DNA of 64,000 bases from an uncultured Lachnospiraceae bacterium (GCA_905199445.1 CAJKGK010000004.1:82023-146022); one strand, 5' to 3'; shown: positions 1 to 9,340, counted from the first letter of the stretch. Translations and numbers: made by a program. Notes: generated from the sequence alone by a model not told the origin.

Positions 1-1382
1 TAAGCAATTCCCTGCTCTGTCACAACATGGGTCACATCATCTCCATAGATCATCACAGGCGCATTGGGCAGCTTTGCCTTTTTCCCAATTTTAACAGCAT
101 CCAGCTTTTCCACAAAAACAGGGGTCACTCCGGTTCCAAAGGTTTCAACAACCTGAACAACCAGTTTGCGTCCCATGGCCAGTTCATCCTTTCCTGTCTT
201 CATATCCTGCCATGCCTTTGTAGAATGTCTGCGTCCCCCAGGATTATTGCCCATATTCGGCGCACCGCCAAAACCGGAAAGCCGGCCATTTGTCACAGTA
301 GAAGAATTTCCGTATTCATCAATCTGAAGGGTAGAACCGATAAACAAATCGATTCCGTATAAACCGGCCAGCTGGGTCAGTGTCCGGTTCGATCTTAAAT
401 TTCCATCCCGGCCTGTGGCAAAAATATCCGGTCTGTTCCGAATATACTTTTCCATTCCCAGTTCTCCTCCAAAAGCCGAAACACTTTTTACCCATCCGGA
501 TTCAATGGCCGGAATAAGCGTGGGGTGAGGATTCAGAGCCCAATGACTGCATATTTTCCCCTTCAGTCCCAACTGCTGCCCATAAGTCGGCAGCAGCAAT
601 TCAATAGCTGCGGTATTAAAACCAATACCATGATTCAGAGACTGTACACCATGACGTGCATAAATTCCTTTGATACACATCATCGCAATAAGGATCTGAA
701 GTTCCGTAATATTTCTAGGATCTCTTGTAAAAAGAGGTTTGATTTCATAAGGCACAGGTGCTTCCACAATAAAATCCACCCAGTCTCCCGGAATATCCAC
801 ACGGCTGACCCGCTTTGTTATGCGATTGACCTGAGCCACCACCAATCCATCTTTAAAAGCCGCAGCCTCTGCCAGCGTAGGGGTTTCCTCCGTATTTGGC
901 CCTGTATACAAATTTCCACAATCATCTGCCTCATCTGCGGCAATCAGACACACATCCGGAATCAGATCAATAAACAAACGTGCATATAATTCGACATATG
1001 TATGGATTGCACCTACATTCAAAATCCCATCCTCGATCATATGCGCAATACGCATACTCTGGCTGCCTGCATAAGAAAAATCCAGTACAGACCCAATACC
1101 CTTTTCAAACAAATTCAAGTGCTCAGCTCTGGATACACTGGGAATAACCATATGCAGATCATGAACCACTTCCGGATCAGCCGCCGCCAACGCTTCAGAT
1201 AAAAAAGAAGCCTGTTTTTGATTATCACCTTCCAATATCACCGTATCTGAAGGGTTCAAAACCCGTTCCAGAAATGCCGTCATCCTGTCTGCAGGAATGA
1301 TTTTTCCTGAAACCAAATCCTCAACCCGCTTCATCCGCGCCTGCTTCGCATTTCTCCGAGTCATCCACTGTCTTTGTGACAT
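1..1382 (-). CDS. mdcA: Malonate decarboxylase alpha subunit (malonyl/acetyl-ACP CoA-transferase-like), 3' end cut by window edge
   Basis: About 460 codons read without a stop on the minus strand up to the left edge, so the C-terminus is missing. The family is a CoA-transferase-like subunit that exchanges acetyl for malonyl on the acyl-carrier subunit of the biotin-independent decarboxylase. Recognisable MdcA blocks are present: LEGDNQKQASF near the N-terminus, LYARLFIDLIPDV, NHGIGFNTAAIELLLPTYG, NPHPTLIPAIESGW and SGFGGAPNMG, and the visible end VVTEQGIAY matches the family. I chose ATG 1382 because MSQRQW aligns with the usual MdcA start; in-frame ATGs at 1394 and 1406 are possible. The divergent LysR gene and mdcB-type gene support the call. 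The alpha subunit of citrate lyase was considered, but these blocks fit MdcA better. Confidence 0.9.
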   Translation of the reverse strand, partial: MSQRQWMTRRNAKQARMKRVEDLVSGKIIPADRMTAFLERVLNPSDTVILEGDNQKQASFLSEALAAADPEVVHDLHMVIPSVSRAEHLNLFEKGIGSVLDFSYAGSQSMRIAHMIEDGILNVGAIHTYVELYARLFIDLIPDVCLIAADEADDCGNLYTGPNTEETPTLAEAAAFKDGLVVAQVNRITKRVSRVDIPGDWVDFIVEAPVPYEIKPLFTRDPRNITELQILIAMMCIKGIYARHGVQSLNHGIGFNTAAIELLLPTYGQQLGLKGKICSHWALNPHPTLIPAIESGWVKSVSAFGGELGMEKYIRNRPDIFATGRDGNLRSNRTLTQLAGLYGIDLFIGSTLQIDEYGNSSTVTNGRLSGFGGAPNMGNNPGGRRHSTKAWQDMKTGKDELAMGRKLVVQVVETFGTGVTPVFVEKLDAVKIGKKAKLPNAPVMIYGDDVTHVVTEQGIA

Positions 1383-1472
1383 ATCTTTTACCATCACCTT
1401 TCCCATATTGACACTGTTTGTATATTCAGGATATAATATTTCTATCATTCTGTATAATTATAATTTTCTATA

Positions 1473-1488
1473 TATTTATATATAAATA
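1473..1488. promoter_or_regulatory. AT-only palindrome in the mdcA / lysR divergent promoter region
   Basis: The 147-base gap between the two divergent genes holds a perfect 16-base palindrome (core ATTTATATATAAAT, 1474-1487). LysR proteins usually bind short dyads of T-N11-A form between their own gene and the divergent target, so this is a plausible operator. AT-rich DNA makes chance palindromes common. No clean -35/-10 pair stands out. Confidence 0.35.
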
Positions 1489-1553
1489 GTTATATATTTT
1501 TTCTAACAGGCATACCGCAGCAGCGGTAACAACACTAAAGAGGAGGCTTCCAT

Positions 1554-2429
1554 ATGGAACTTTATCAACTGGAACAATTTAGGGTAGCTGCCCAGCTGTC
1601 TCATATTACAAAAGCATCCCAGGTTCTGTCCATCTCTCAGCCCGCACTAAGCAAAAATATTCGTAATCTGGAAAAAGAGCTTGGATATCCTTTATTTGAT
1701 CATGTGGGAAAAAATATTGAACTCAATAATAACGGCCGGATTTTGCTTGACTGTGTCAACGAAATTTTCTGCAGCATTGATAATGTCCGTCGGCGTCTGG
1801 AAACAGAGAATGGCAGCCCAAACGCCACAGTCTCCATCTGTGTTAAAGCAGCATCCAAACTAATCCCCGAAATTCTTCAGGATTACAGCAAAAAACATCC
1901 GGGAACCCGTTTTTCAATTTTTCAGACGCAAAATCCCCAATCTGACAACCATCAATACGATTTCACTATTGATGCAGCCCTGGGACCGGCATCAGACAGT
2001 CACAGTCTTACACTGCTTAAAGAAGAAATCCGGTTAGCGCTGCCTGTAGATCATCGATTGGCTAAAGCCAGTCATATCAGTCTTTCAGAATTAAAAAATG
2101 AACCCTTTATCAGTCTTCAAAAAGGTATGGGACTGGCCAATATTACAGATTATTATTGTCAGCTTTCAGGATTTATCCCCAATATTGTTTTTGAAAGTGA
2201 CAATCCATCCACACTGCGCAGCCTTATTCAACTTGGAATGGGCGTTGCATTTATTCCTTTACGGACCTGGCCCGGACTTGCAGACAACAGTATACGCCTG
2301 CTCCCCATACACCCAATCCAATGTTCAAGATATATCAATCTTCATTGGCTGCCGAAACGTTATTTATCCCCGACAGCCCTGGATTTTAAAAAATATCTTA
2401 TTCAATATTTTTCTGAAATGGAGCACTGA
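1554..2429 (+). CDS. LysR-family transcriptional regulator, probably of the malonate decarboxylase genes
   Basis: 291 aa. Residues 1-60 form the winged HTH of LysR proteins (ELYQLEQFRVAAQLSHITKA, then SQPALSKNIRNLEKELGYPLF). The rest is a periplasmic-binding-protein-like effector domain. An AGGAGG site lies 10 bases before ATG 1554. It is divergent from mdcA and followed after one base by mdcB, the placement expected for an MdcR-type activator that senses malonate or its CoA ester. The effector assignment is inference from context. Confidence 0.85.
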   Translation: MELYQLEQFRVAAQLSHITKASQVLSISQPALSKNIRNLEKELGYPLFDHVGKNIELNNNGRILLDCVNEIFCSIDNVRRRLETENGSPNATVSICVKAASKLIPEILQDYSKKHPGTRFSIFQTQNPQSDNHQYDFTIDAALGPASDSHSLTLLKEEIRLALPVDHRLAKASHISLSELKNEPFISLQKGMGLANITDYYCQLSGFIPNIVFESDNPSTLRSLIQLGMGVAFIPLRTWPGLADNSIRLLPIHPIQCSRYINLHWLPKRYLSPTALDFKKYLIQYFSEMEH

Positions 2430-2430
2430 A

Positions 2431-3333
2431 ATGAATCCTATCCAGCAAAAACAAACTGCCCGTTACATCGGATATCAGGCTTGTCAAAGCCTGATCGAAG
2501 AGGCCATGACAACACCAAAGCCTGGCCTGGTGGATCAAAATAATAATGGTGCCCATACGGATATGTGTCTTCAGACTTTCCTGGACAGCGCCTGCGCCCT
2601 GCAGCCATATTTTACCCGCTGTGCTCATATGGGAATGACGTTTTATACTTCCGAAAAAACCAGAGGAAAAGATTTTCTGCCTATACTTTTTAATCGGCTG
2701 CGCCCGCTGGGTCTTGAGGCCGAAGCAATCATGTATGACGTCACCAAAGGCGTGAATACCCATAAAGGCGCCATCTTCTCCCTGGGTCTCTTTTGCTGTG
2801 CTCTGGGCGTTTTAATCACAGAACAGAATTGCCCTCCAAACAAACAGGGCATCCGGCTGCCTTCTCATTGGATAGAACTGTCCCGATTATGCCGTGAAAT
2901 GACAATTCATCTATTGGATGATTTTAAACGTACAGATCTTCAAAACACTCACGGACTGGGGCTTCATAGAACCCAGCAAATACACGGAATCCGCGGTGAA
3001 GCCTGTGCCGGATATCCATCGATATTTCAAATCGGCTATCCGGTTTTTAGAGCATACAAAAAACAGGGGCTGCACCGGCAGTCCGCCGGCGCATGCACCC
3101 TGCTTCATTTAATATGTATCACAGAAGACACCAATATCATCAGCCGTTCCGGATATGACCAGCTGCTTCGCATCCAGGCACAGCTGCACACTTTTTTATG
3201 TCAGGCTTCCCCGGATGACATTCTTGCAGTGCTGCCCCAAATAGATACACAATTCATCCAAATGAATATCAGTCCAGGCGGCTGTGCAGACTTACTGGCA
3301 CTGATTTATTTTCTGGATGCCATCTTCCAATGA
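2431..3333 (+). CDS. mdcB: Triphosphoribosyl-dephospho-CoA synthase (MdcB/CitG family)
   Basis: 300 aa. It makes 2'-(5''-triphosphoribosyl)-3'-dephospho-CoA from ATP and dephospho-CoA, the precursor of the prosthetic group of the malonate decarboxylase (or citrate lyase) acyl carrier protein. Family motifs are visible: TPKPGLVDQNNNGAHTDM near residue 25, GVNTHKGAIFSLGL near 105, and NTHGL followed by GIRGEACAGYPSIF near 185. The start is ATG 2431, one base after the LysR stop, with GGAG seven bases upstream; the open frame continues further 5' inside lysR, but that part is a shadow. I prefer MdcB over CitG because of mdcA next door. Confidence 0.88.
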   Translation: MNPIQQKQTARYIGYQACQSLIEEAMTTPKPGLVDQNNNGAHTDMCLQTFLDSACALQPYFTRCAHMGMTFYTSEKTRGKDFLPILFNRLRPLGLEAEAIMYDVTKGVNTHKGAIFSLGLFCCALGVLITEQNCPPNKQGIRLPSHWIELSRLCREMTIHLLDDFKRTDLQNTHGLGLHRTQQIHGIRGEACAGYPSIFQIGYPVFRAYKKQGLHRQSAGACTLLHLICITEDTNIISRSGYDQLLRIQAQLHTFLCQASPDDILAVLPQIDTQFIQMNISPGGCADLLALIYFLDAIFQ

Positions 3334-3369
3334 TAAAATCTCAAGCTTTAGATAAAATCTCAAGCTTTA
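3332..3369. repeat. Perfect 19-base tandem duplication at the junction of two convergent genes
   Basis: Bases 3332-3350 are repeated exactly at 3351-3369. The repeat covers the last base pair of the mdcB stop region and the last codons plus stop of the GH78 gene, so the final residues of the glycosidase (ending LEILSKA) depend on the duplication. There is no terminator hairpin in the seven-base gap between the two stop codons. Confidence 0.9.
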
Positions 3370-5671
3370 CATTTTCCGGTCCTTTGGCCTCCACATTCAT
3401 GGATGTACCATCCCAGTGCCAGCATACATGAACCATGCCTTTGGGGGTCACTACATCACCTTCGGCCTGGGTCAGATAGCCTCTGACCGGTGAAATTCTT
3501 ATTGTTTCAAACCCTGGCTTTCCTGGTCTTACACCAAGGATAACTGCCGGGAGCTCATAAAGCGCCAGCGCTCCCCAGGCATGACAGTCACTGCGGCCGT
3601 TCACCGAATCCTCCACACAGGTTGTCATATGGTTCTCAACCATTTGACGCCATGGATCCCACAGCTGCTGAGTATAATCGTATAGGCCTGCCTTTTCCAC
3701 GGCTCTGAACATATAAAATGCCATAGCAACCGAACACCGTGCATAATCTTTTTGAGGGTCTAAAACTTCAAGCATCATCCGTCTGGCTTCATCTCCTGTC
3801 ACCATCTCCGTCAGCACTGCAAACACCTGACAATGTTGGCTGTATGCCTCAATTCCCGGTCCATCCTGGTAAAGTCCGCATTCACCCATACAGTGGGCAT
3901 TCACGGCCGCCTTCACTTCATCTGCTTCCTTCATGTACAGGGCAGCATCCGACTGACGGCCAATGGCCGCCATCATTTCAGAAGCATGCATAAGACCATA
4001 AATATAAAGCAGGCTCTCCATGGTCACCGGCCCTTCCAGAGTAGCCGCAGGCACACCGGTTGTGGCATCCCACTGGGTTGTCCAGTCAATAAAAGACCAG
4101 TAACGGTCACGGCCATTTAAACCGCCGATTTTTCCCACCAGTCCCCGTTCATCCCGGTTTCTCCTGAAGAAATCAAGAATCCCTTCAACGGTTGGCATAT
4201 AACGGCGTACAAGTTCCATATCTCCAAAATACATCATATGATCATAAATCATAAGAATATAGTAAATGGAAAATCCGGGAATCACGTTAGGACCATAGCT
4301 GGGATAACTGCAGTTAATCAGACCGTCATATCTTTGAGAGCGATGGAAGTCATCGATACACTGCCGGGCCAGCCGGTCATCCCCTGAAACCATATACGTA
4401 TACAAAATCTGAGAACGGGTATCCATAGCATACTGAAGCTGCTCATAAAACGGACAGTCTTCATAAGTTTCGTGCATACAGCGGCGCAGTGTTCTCAGGC
4501 TGATATCCCATATGGCCTCATGGCTTTCATCGGAGGTATGCACTTTAGTCACAGCTTCAAGCGGATAGCCGGTCATTGCATAATCCATCCGGTCAATCAC
4601 AAGTGGTTCTTCCCTGGTGCATATATCCAGGCGAATATAGCGGAATGTTCTGAACCAGTACGGCTCATAAATCTCCGGATTCTTTTCATCCCCGTAGCCG
4701 TCCACTGTATATGTATCCGTAAATCCGTACAGCTGTCCGCCCACACTGTCCGTTCTGTCACCTTTGATCGGCATGTGCATCATTGTTTTGCGCTCTCCCT
4801 CTGGTTCATAGGCATAGCATTCAGATGTAAGCAGCTGAATGTTCGCCCCATGACCGCCAAGAAAATGCATTGTAAGATAGCCGGTCATCAATTCACCGGC
4901 ACCGATTTCCACAATTTCATGGCTGCCTGCCGGAACAGTCACAGACGCCTTTCCCTGAATCAGCCCATCCCATATAGATTTAGACAGCTTACCCTCGCGA
5001 ACACATACGGTTTCCGTAAAATTATGTTTCTCATGAAGCAGCAGCGGAATCGGACGTTTTAAAAGATTTCCCGGGCTTACGGCACCGGCAATAGCCATTG
5101 CAGGATAAGCCGAAACCTGTGACCACTGACTGTCATCATAATCTGCCGCCTTGGCACCTTTCATCACCGGATCCCCCGAAGCCTGCTCAAGAATCTGCAA
5201 AGGTGCAAAAAATGGATTTTCAGAAACAATGGTCACATGCTCCATGATCATGGACTTAAAAGCTTCATCTGCGTTAAGAGATACCTTTTCTTTACCGCAC
5301 ACAGCACATCCCTGCATATAAAAGCCAGGAAATTCCGTACGCCATATACCGTGATTTCCCTTTCTGTGAGCCAATGGATAGCGAAGAACCTGGGCATAAA
5401 TCACATTTTCTCCGGCTCTGAGAACATCTTTAAGTTCCAGTTCATCATAAAACCATACCTTATTATCCCCTTTTCTCGGGCCCGCATTGACAAACACCCC
5501 GTTGACATACAGCTTATACCTGGAATCTGCAGACACCTTTACAAGCGCCTGCTCCGGTTTCTGACTGAGTACAATTTTTTTCCTGAAAACCACAATATGT
5601 GGTTCTTCATTGTGGGACCAGGTCCAGGCCTTGGACCAGATCCAATTTGATAACGGCATTTTAGATTCCAT
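3341..5671 (-). CDS. GH78-type alpha-L-rhamnosidase, cytoplasmic
   Basis: 776 aa. N-terminal beta-sandwich domains with KLYVNGVFVNAGPRKGD near residue 60, then an (alpha/alpha)6 barrel with YEDCPFYEQLQYAMDTRSQ, the region that carries the acidic residues of GH78, and a C-terminal beta domain (IRISPVRG). There is no signal peptide, so it should act on imported rhamnosides. The start is ATG 5671 because a run of G followed by A lies nine bases upstream; the frame also opens at a TTG 18 bases earlier that sits inside that ribosome site. It is last in an operon with SBP, LplB and LplC (33 bases after LplC). Specificity within GH78 cannot be read from the sequence. Confidence 0.85.
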   Translation of the reverse strand: MESKMPLSNWIWSKAWTWSHNEEPHIVVFRKKIVLSQKPEQALVKVSADSRYKLYVNGVFVNAGPRKGDNKVWFYDELELKDVLRAGENVIYAQVLRYPLAHRKGNHGIWRTEFPGFYMQGCAVCGKEKVSLNADEAFKSMIMEHVTIVSENPFFAPLQILEQASGDPVMKGAKAADYDDSQWSQVSAYPAMAIAGAVSPGNLLKRPIPLLLHEKHNFTETVCVREGKLSKSIWDGLIQGKASVTVPAGSHEIVEIGAGELMTGYLTMHFLGGHGANIQLLTSECYAYEPEGERKTMMHMPIKGDRTDSVGGQLYGFTDTYTVDGYGDEKNPEIYEPYWFRTFRYIRLDICTREEPLVIDRMDYAMTGYPLEAVTKVHTSDESHEAIWDISLRTLRRCMHETYEDCPFYEQLQYAMDTRSQILYTYMVSGDDRLARQCIDDFHRSQRYDGLINCSYPSYGPNVIPGFSIYYILMIYDHMMYFGDMELVRRYMPTVEGILDFFRRNRDERGLVGKIGGLNGRDRYWSFIDWTTQWDATTGVPAATLEGPVTMESLLYIYGLMHASEMMAAIGRQSDAALYMKEADEVKAAVNAHCMGECGLYQDGPGIEAYSQHCQVFAVLTEMVTGDEARRMMLEVLDPQKDYARCSVAMAFYMFRAVEKAGLYDYTQQLWDPWRQMVENHMTTCVEDSVNGRSDCHAWGALALYELPAVILGVRPGKPGFETIRISPVRGYLTQAEGDVVTPKGMVHVCWHWDGTSMNVEAKGPENVKLEILSKA

Positions 5672-5704
5672 GTTAAAAAATCCCCCCAAAATAATCTTCT
5701 TTAA

Positions 5705-6598
5705 TCAGCCCTTGACAGCGCCGATGGTAATGCCTTTCACAAAGTATTTCTGAAAAAACGGATAAAGGACAAGAATCGGCACAACGCCAATAACTGAAAT
5801 TGCCATTCTCACACCCACTGTAGGCATTTCCACAATAGCACCGCTTTGAGCGACTGTTGAATTGGATGCAAGAAATTGAACATCCTGCAAAATACGGTTT
5901 AACAGATTTTGTAAACTGTACAGCTTTGTGTTTGTAATATAGTATAAACCATTTGTCCAGTCATTCCAATAAGCAATGCCCACAAACAGGCCAATCGTGG
6001 CCATAATCGGCAGGGACAGCTGAAGCACAATTTTAAAGAAAATTTTAAATTCCCCGGCACCGTCCATTCTGGCAGCCTCAATCAGCTCCATAGGAATATT
6101 CTGAGCAAAATAATTTTTCACAAGAATAACATTAAACGCATTCATTAAAAGGCCTGGTATAATTAAGGCCAAAATATTATTTTTCAGATGAAAAATCTGT
6201 GTCCACATAATATAGCTGGGAACAATTCCGCCGTTAAACAGCATTGTAAAAAATACAAAAAATGCAAAACCATTTCTTGCTTTAAAATCCCGTCTTGAAA
6301 TCGGATATGCAAGAAGGGGGGTAATAATCAGGCTGACAATGGTTCCCACAACCGTAATCAGCAATGTAATTCCATAGGCCCTGAAAATATCTTCTCCTTT
6401 ATGCATCAGATACTCATAAGCGCCAAGACTGAACTTTTTCGGAAAAAACGAATACCCTTCCAGCACCAGTGTAGATTCGTCTGTAATTGAACTTGTAAAA
6501 AGCAGTATAATCGGAAGTACCGCAGCTAACGACATGATGATCATAATCACATTGATTAATATCTGGAATCGTTTTCCGCTTTTACTTTTAATGCCCAT
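5705..6598 (-). CDS. Carbohydrate ABC importer permease, LplC/YtcP type (system 1)
   Basis: 297 aa with six predicted membrane helices. The binding-protein-dependent permease loop is visible as EAARMDGAGEFKIFFKIVLQLSLP, where it should touch the ATPase, and the C-terminus has the subfamily ending QKYFVKGITIGAVKG. A GGGAGG ribosome site lies six bases before ATG 6598. It follows LplB by 18 bases and precedes the GH78 gene, so the cargo is probably a rhamnose-containing oligosaccharide or glycoside. It is clearly paralogous to the permease at 46650-47540. Confidence 0.9.
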   Translation of the reverse strand: MGIKSKSGKRFQILINVIMIIMSLAAVLPIILLFTSSITDESTLVLEGYSFFPKKFSLGAYEYLMHKGEDIFRAYGITLLITVVGTIVSLIITPLLAYPISRRDFKARNGFAFFVFFTMLFNGGIVPSYIMWTQIFHLKNNILALIIPGLLMNAFNVILVKNYFAQNIPMELIEAARMDGAGEFKIFFKIVLQLSLPIMATIGLFVGIAYWNDWTNGLYYITNTKLYSLQNLLNRILQDVQFLASNSTVAQSGAIVEMPTVGVRMAISVIGVVPILVLYPFFQKYFVKGITIGAVKG

Positions 6599-6616
6599 TT
6601 TTTCTCCCTCCCTTTT

Positions 6617-7546
6617 TCAGAATAATGCATTTTCCGAACTTACCTTACGGACAACACCGTTGGCAATCATAACGAGAATAAAGCCTACGATGGACTGATA
6701 AAAACCTGATGCACTGGCCATACTGATATCATTAAGCTGCATCAGTCCCCGATAAACATAGGTATCTATGGTCTGTGTCGTACTGTAAAGCGCCCCTGCA
6801 TTCATAGGTACCTGATAGAAAAGCCCAAAATCCGAATAAAACATACGTCCAATACTCATAATGGTCATCATGATCACTGTAGGTTTTAAAAGGGGCAGCG
6901 TAATACTTTTAATCTGCTGCCACTTTGTCGCTCCGTCAACCATAGCGGATTCATAAAGGGTTTTATCAATTCCGATAATGGTTGCCAGATAAATAATCGC
7001 CGAATACCCAATACCTTTCCATATATGCACAAAGGTGAGAATAAACGGCCAGGCCATCGGCTCTGCATACCAGGAAACAGGCTGACCGCCCAGACTTTTA
7101 ATCAGACTGTTAATCAGTCCGGTATCTGAACTTAAAAATGCATAGCCGATATAGGCAACAATAACCCATGATAAAAGGTAGGGCAGCAAAATCAGTGTCT
7201 GATACAGTCTTGATCTGATTTTTCCATTTAATTCACTTAACAAAATACCCACAGCTACACCACAGATCGTCCCAAGAACAATAAATACAAGATTATAAAG
7301 AATCGTATTTCTTGTCATGATAAACGCAGCATCCGTCTTAAATAAATACTTGAAGTTTTCCAGTCCGACCCAGTCACTGCCCCAGATTCCCTTACTGTAA
7401 TCAATGTTTTTAAACGCAATAAACAGGCCGCACATGGGCATATAATTATTAATAATCAGGTAAATCACACCTGGAATTGTCATAATATAAAGCGGAATCT
7501 GTCTTTTAAACAGACTTTTTTTCTTCGTCTTTTCCTTTTCCATCAT
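6617..7546 (-). CDS. Carbohydrate ABC importer permease, LplB type (system 1)
   Basis: 309 aa, six membrane helices after a short basic N-terminus (KEKTKKKSLFKRQIP). The EAA loop is ESAMVDGATKWQQIKSITLPLLKP. It pairs with the LplC-type permease downstream to form the membrane channel of a CUT1-type sugar importer. Start at ATG 7546 or the adjacent ATG 7543; AGGAAGG lies upstream. The protein closely resembles the LplB at 47551-48531, including the ending VRKVSSENALF. Confidence 0.9.
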   Translation of the reverse strand: MMEKEKTKKKSLFKRQIPLYIMTIPGVIYLIINNYMPMCGLFIAFKNIDYSKGIWGSDWVGLENFKYLFKTDAAFIMTRNTILYNLVFIVLGTICGVAVGILLSELNGKIRSRLYQTLILLPYLLSWVIVAYIGYAFLSSDTGLINSLIKSLGGQPVSWYAEPMAWPFILTFVHIWKGIGYSAIIYLATIIGIDKTLYESAMVDGATKWQQIKSITLPLLKPTVIMMTIMSIGRMFYSDFGLFYQVPMNAGALYSTTQTIDTYVYRGLMQLNDISMASASGFYQSIVGFILVMIANGVVRKVSSENALF

Positions 7547-7572
7547 CTACATCCCTTCCTGTCAGGAATAAA

Positions 7573-7635
7573 AAAGGGACTGTAAACCTTTTCCATGGAC
7601 TTATTCCAGACCATCTTTATTTTTACAGTCCCTTT
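7573..7635 (-). terminator. Intercistronic hairpin between binding-protein and permease genes
   Basis: Perfect 14-base inverted repeat, arms 7573-7586 and 7622-7635, with a 35-base loop. It lies just after the SBP stop and before the LplB ribosome site. It is T-rich after the stem on the minus strand but mid-operon, so it probably acts as a partial terminator or an mRNA-end protector that lets the binding protein be made in excess of the permeases. Confidence 0.65.
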
Positions 7636-7660
7636 GCATGTCTTTGCGAACTAAAAATAC

Positions 7661-9232
7661 TTACTGATTTTTTTCCATCCAGGCATCAAGCTGTTCCTGT
7701 TTTGCCTGAATAATATCATTCAATCCTGCAGATTCCAGAGCTGCATTAAAGTTTTCGATTTCAGACGGTGCCAGTGTACCGGTTGTCAGCCCCGGAAAAT
7801 ACTCACTCTTAACATTTTCAACTGCGGTTATTGCACTTCTGACTGTTGTACTGTCATAAGTAAAACCATTGGCAACAGAAAACTCAGCGCTCTTATTGTT
7901 AGCATCCAGACGTTCATAAATAGTTGTATCTCTGCCCTTGCCCCAGACGTAGCTTAAAAACTGATTACCAAAGAACCAGTCCATATTCAGGCCATAGGAA
8001 GTATTATCCGCCGTCACACCTTCAGGGAAATCAACGGTGCCGTCATCCTGTACCTCATAATGAACACCCTCAACACCCCAGTCAAGGAGGTTGATAATAT
8101 CTGCATTTGTATATAATTCATTGATAAACTTCATGGCAGCCTCCGGATGTTCAGATGTAGAAGACACGCCAAAACCAATACCGTTAATGGCACCGGTTGT
8201 CAAATACGGGGTAGACAGTTTAACGGCCTCTACAGGAACTCCTGTAGCCGTTGTAATCTGTTCAGCCTGTCCTTCCTCACCGGTAACAAAATATCCGGCT
8301 GTTCGTCCGCTCTGTATAAAGGTATTGGGCGCTTCCTGAGTCGTAGCCGCATCCTGAAGCACATAGCCTTTTTCATACCAGTCATAGGTATATTCGCAAA
8401 GTTTCTTAAATTCATCTGTTTCAAAGAAATTGATAACCTCTGTGGAGCCGTCATTTTTAAGTACACCGTAATTATCCGTCAGATTGTCGATAAATGGGAA
8501 ACCTGTCCACAGGCTGTTTCCTGCTCCCGGCACCAGACATACCATTTCCGGATGCGCCTCATGAATCTTTTCAAACCAGCCGGAGAGCACATCCATATTT
8601 TCAAAGTATTCATCCCAATTTGTAGCCTGCTTTAATTCGCCAAGGTCTAATCCAAGTTCCTCCACAAGATCCGAACGGATCACGATGTTGGGCACTGCTG
8701 CCTTGCCGTTTAATGTGGGAATCGCATAAACACGTCCGTCGACACTTGTAGCTTTAAGAAAATCTTCTCCCACGACTTCTTTTGTCTCACTGGCTACGGT
8801 ATCCATATATTCCGTAATATCCATCAGCTGATTTTTCGCGATCATCTGACTGAATGTACCGAGAAAGGATACAACATCCACCTGCTCACCGCCGGACATC
8901 ATCAGGCCCAGATTCTGTACATACTGAGCCTGACCGAAAGTTTCAAAATCTACATGAACGCCGATTTTAGGCTCAATAATCTTATTAATTTCATCTTCCA
9001 CCATCTGAATGCCATCCGGTGCTGTTTTTGTTGTCAGAAAGGTAAATACAATGTTTTCTACATCTCCGCTGGATGCTGCCTCCGATGAACCTTGGACTGT
9101 ACTTTCGTTACCAGATGTCCCCGCAGAGTCACCTGCCGCCGGTGTTGTACCGTTATTATCCGATCCCGAACAGGCTGCCAGAGATGACACCACCATACCT
9201 GCTGCCAGTAATGCTGCCGCTGCTTTTTTCAT
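7661..9232 (-). CDS. Sugar ABC importer binding protein, LplA type, lipoprotein (system 1)
   Basis: 523 aa. Lipoprotein signal: KK start, hydrophobic core, then lipobox LAAC at about residue 18-21, followed by a Ser/Gly/Asn-rich linker. The remainder is a family 1 extracellular solute-binding protein of the large (500+ residue) LplA class. ATG 9232 is chosen because the AGGAGG site lies just upstream; an in-frame TTG at 9250 is part of that site. First gene of the SBP-LplB-LplC-GH78 operon. Its C-terminus ends at the AKQEQLDAWMEKNQ helix, unlike its paralogue at 44731 which has a long added tail. Confidence 0.9.
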   Translation of the reverse strand: MKKAAAALLAAGMVVSSLAACSGSDNNGTTPAAGDSAGTSGNESTVQGSSEAASSGDVENIVFTFLTTKTAPDGIQMVEDEINKIIEPKIGVHVDFETFGQAQYVQNLGLMMSGGEQVDVVSFLGTFSQMIAKNQLMDITEYMDTVASETKEVVGEDFLKATSVDGRVYAIPTLNGKAAVPNIVIRSDLVEELGLDLGELKQATNWDEYFENMDVLSGWFEKIHEAHPEMVCLVPGAGNSLWTGFPFIDNLTDNYGVLKNDGSTEVINFFETDEFKKLCEYTYDWYEKGYVLQDAATTQEAPNTFIQSGRTAGYFVTGEEGQAEQITTATGVPVEAVKLSTPYLTTGAINGIGFGVSSTSEHPEAAMKFINELYTNADIINLLDWGVEGVHYEVQDDGTVDFPEGVTADNTSYGLNMDWFFGNQFLSYVWGKGRDTTIYERLDANNKSAEFSVANGFTYDSTTVRSAITAVENVKSEYFPGLTTGTLAPSEIENFNAALESAGLNDIIQAKQEQLDAWMEKNQ

Positions 9233-9261
9233 TTTCAATGACCTCCTCAACTTTTTTATTC

Positions 9262-9267
9262 ATTATA
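9262..9267 (-). promoter_or_regulatory. Candidate -10 element of the system 1 operon
   Basis: TATAAT on the minus strand, 30 bases before the SBP start. The position 17 bases upstream reads GAGAAA, not a usable -35, which fits an activator-dependent promoter controlled by the adjacent response regulator. The rest of 9268-9340 shows nothing recognisable. Confidence 0.4.
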
Positions 9268-9340
9268 ATCTATACAAAATAACTTTTCTCCCGGAAAACC
9301 AACCGTTTAATACCATTATTTATACCATAAAAACAATATA

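Noticed and set aside
1..1382. Citrate lyase alpha subunit, or plus-strand open frames opposite it
   Set aside because: Conserved blocks match MdcA across 460 codons; the plus-strand frames are short, lack ribosome sites and lie antisense to it.
3332..3369. Mobile-element target-site duplication
   Set aside because: The two copies are adjacent with nothing inserted between them and no transposase gene nearby.
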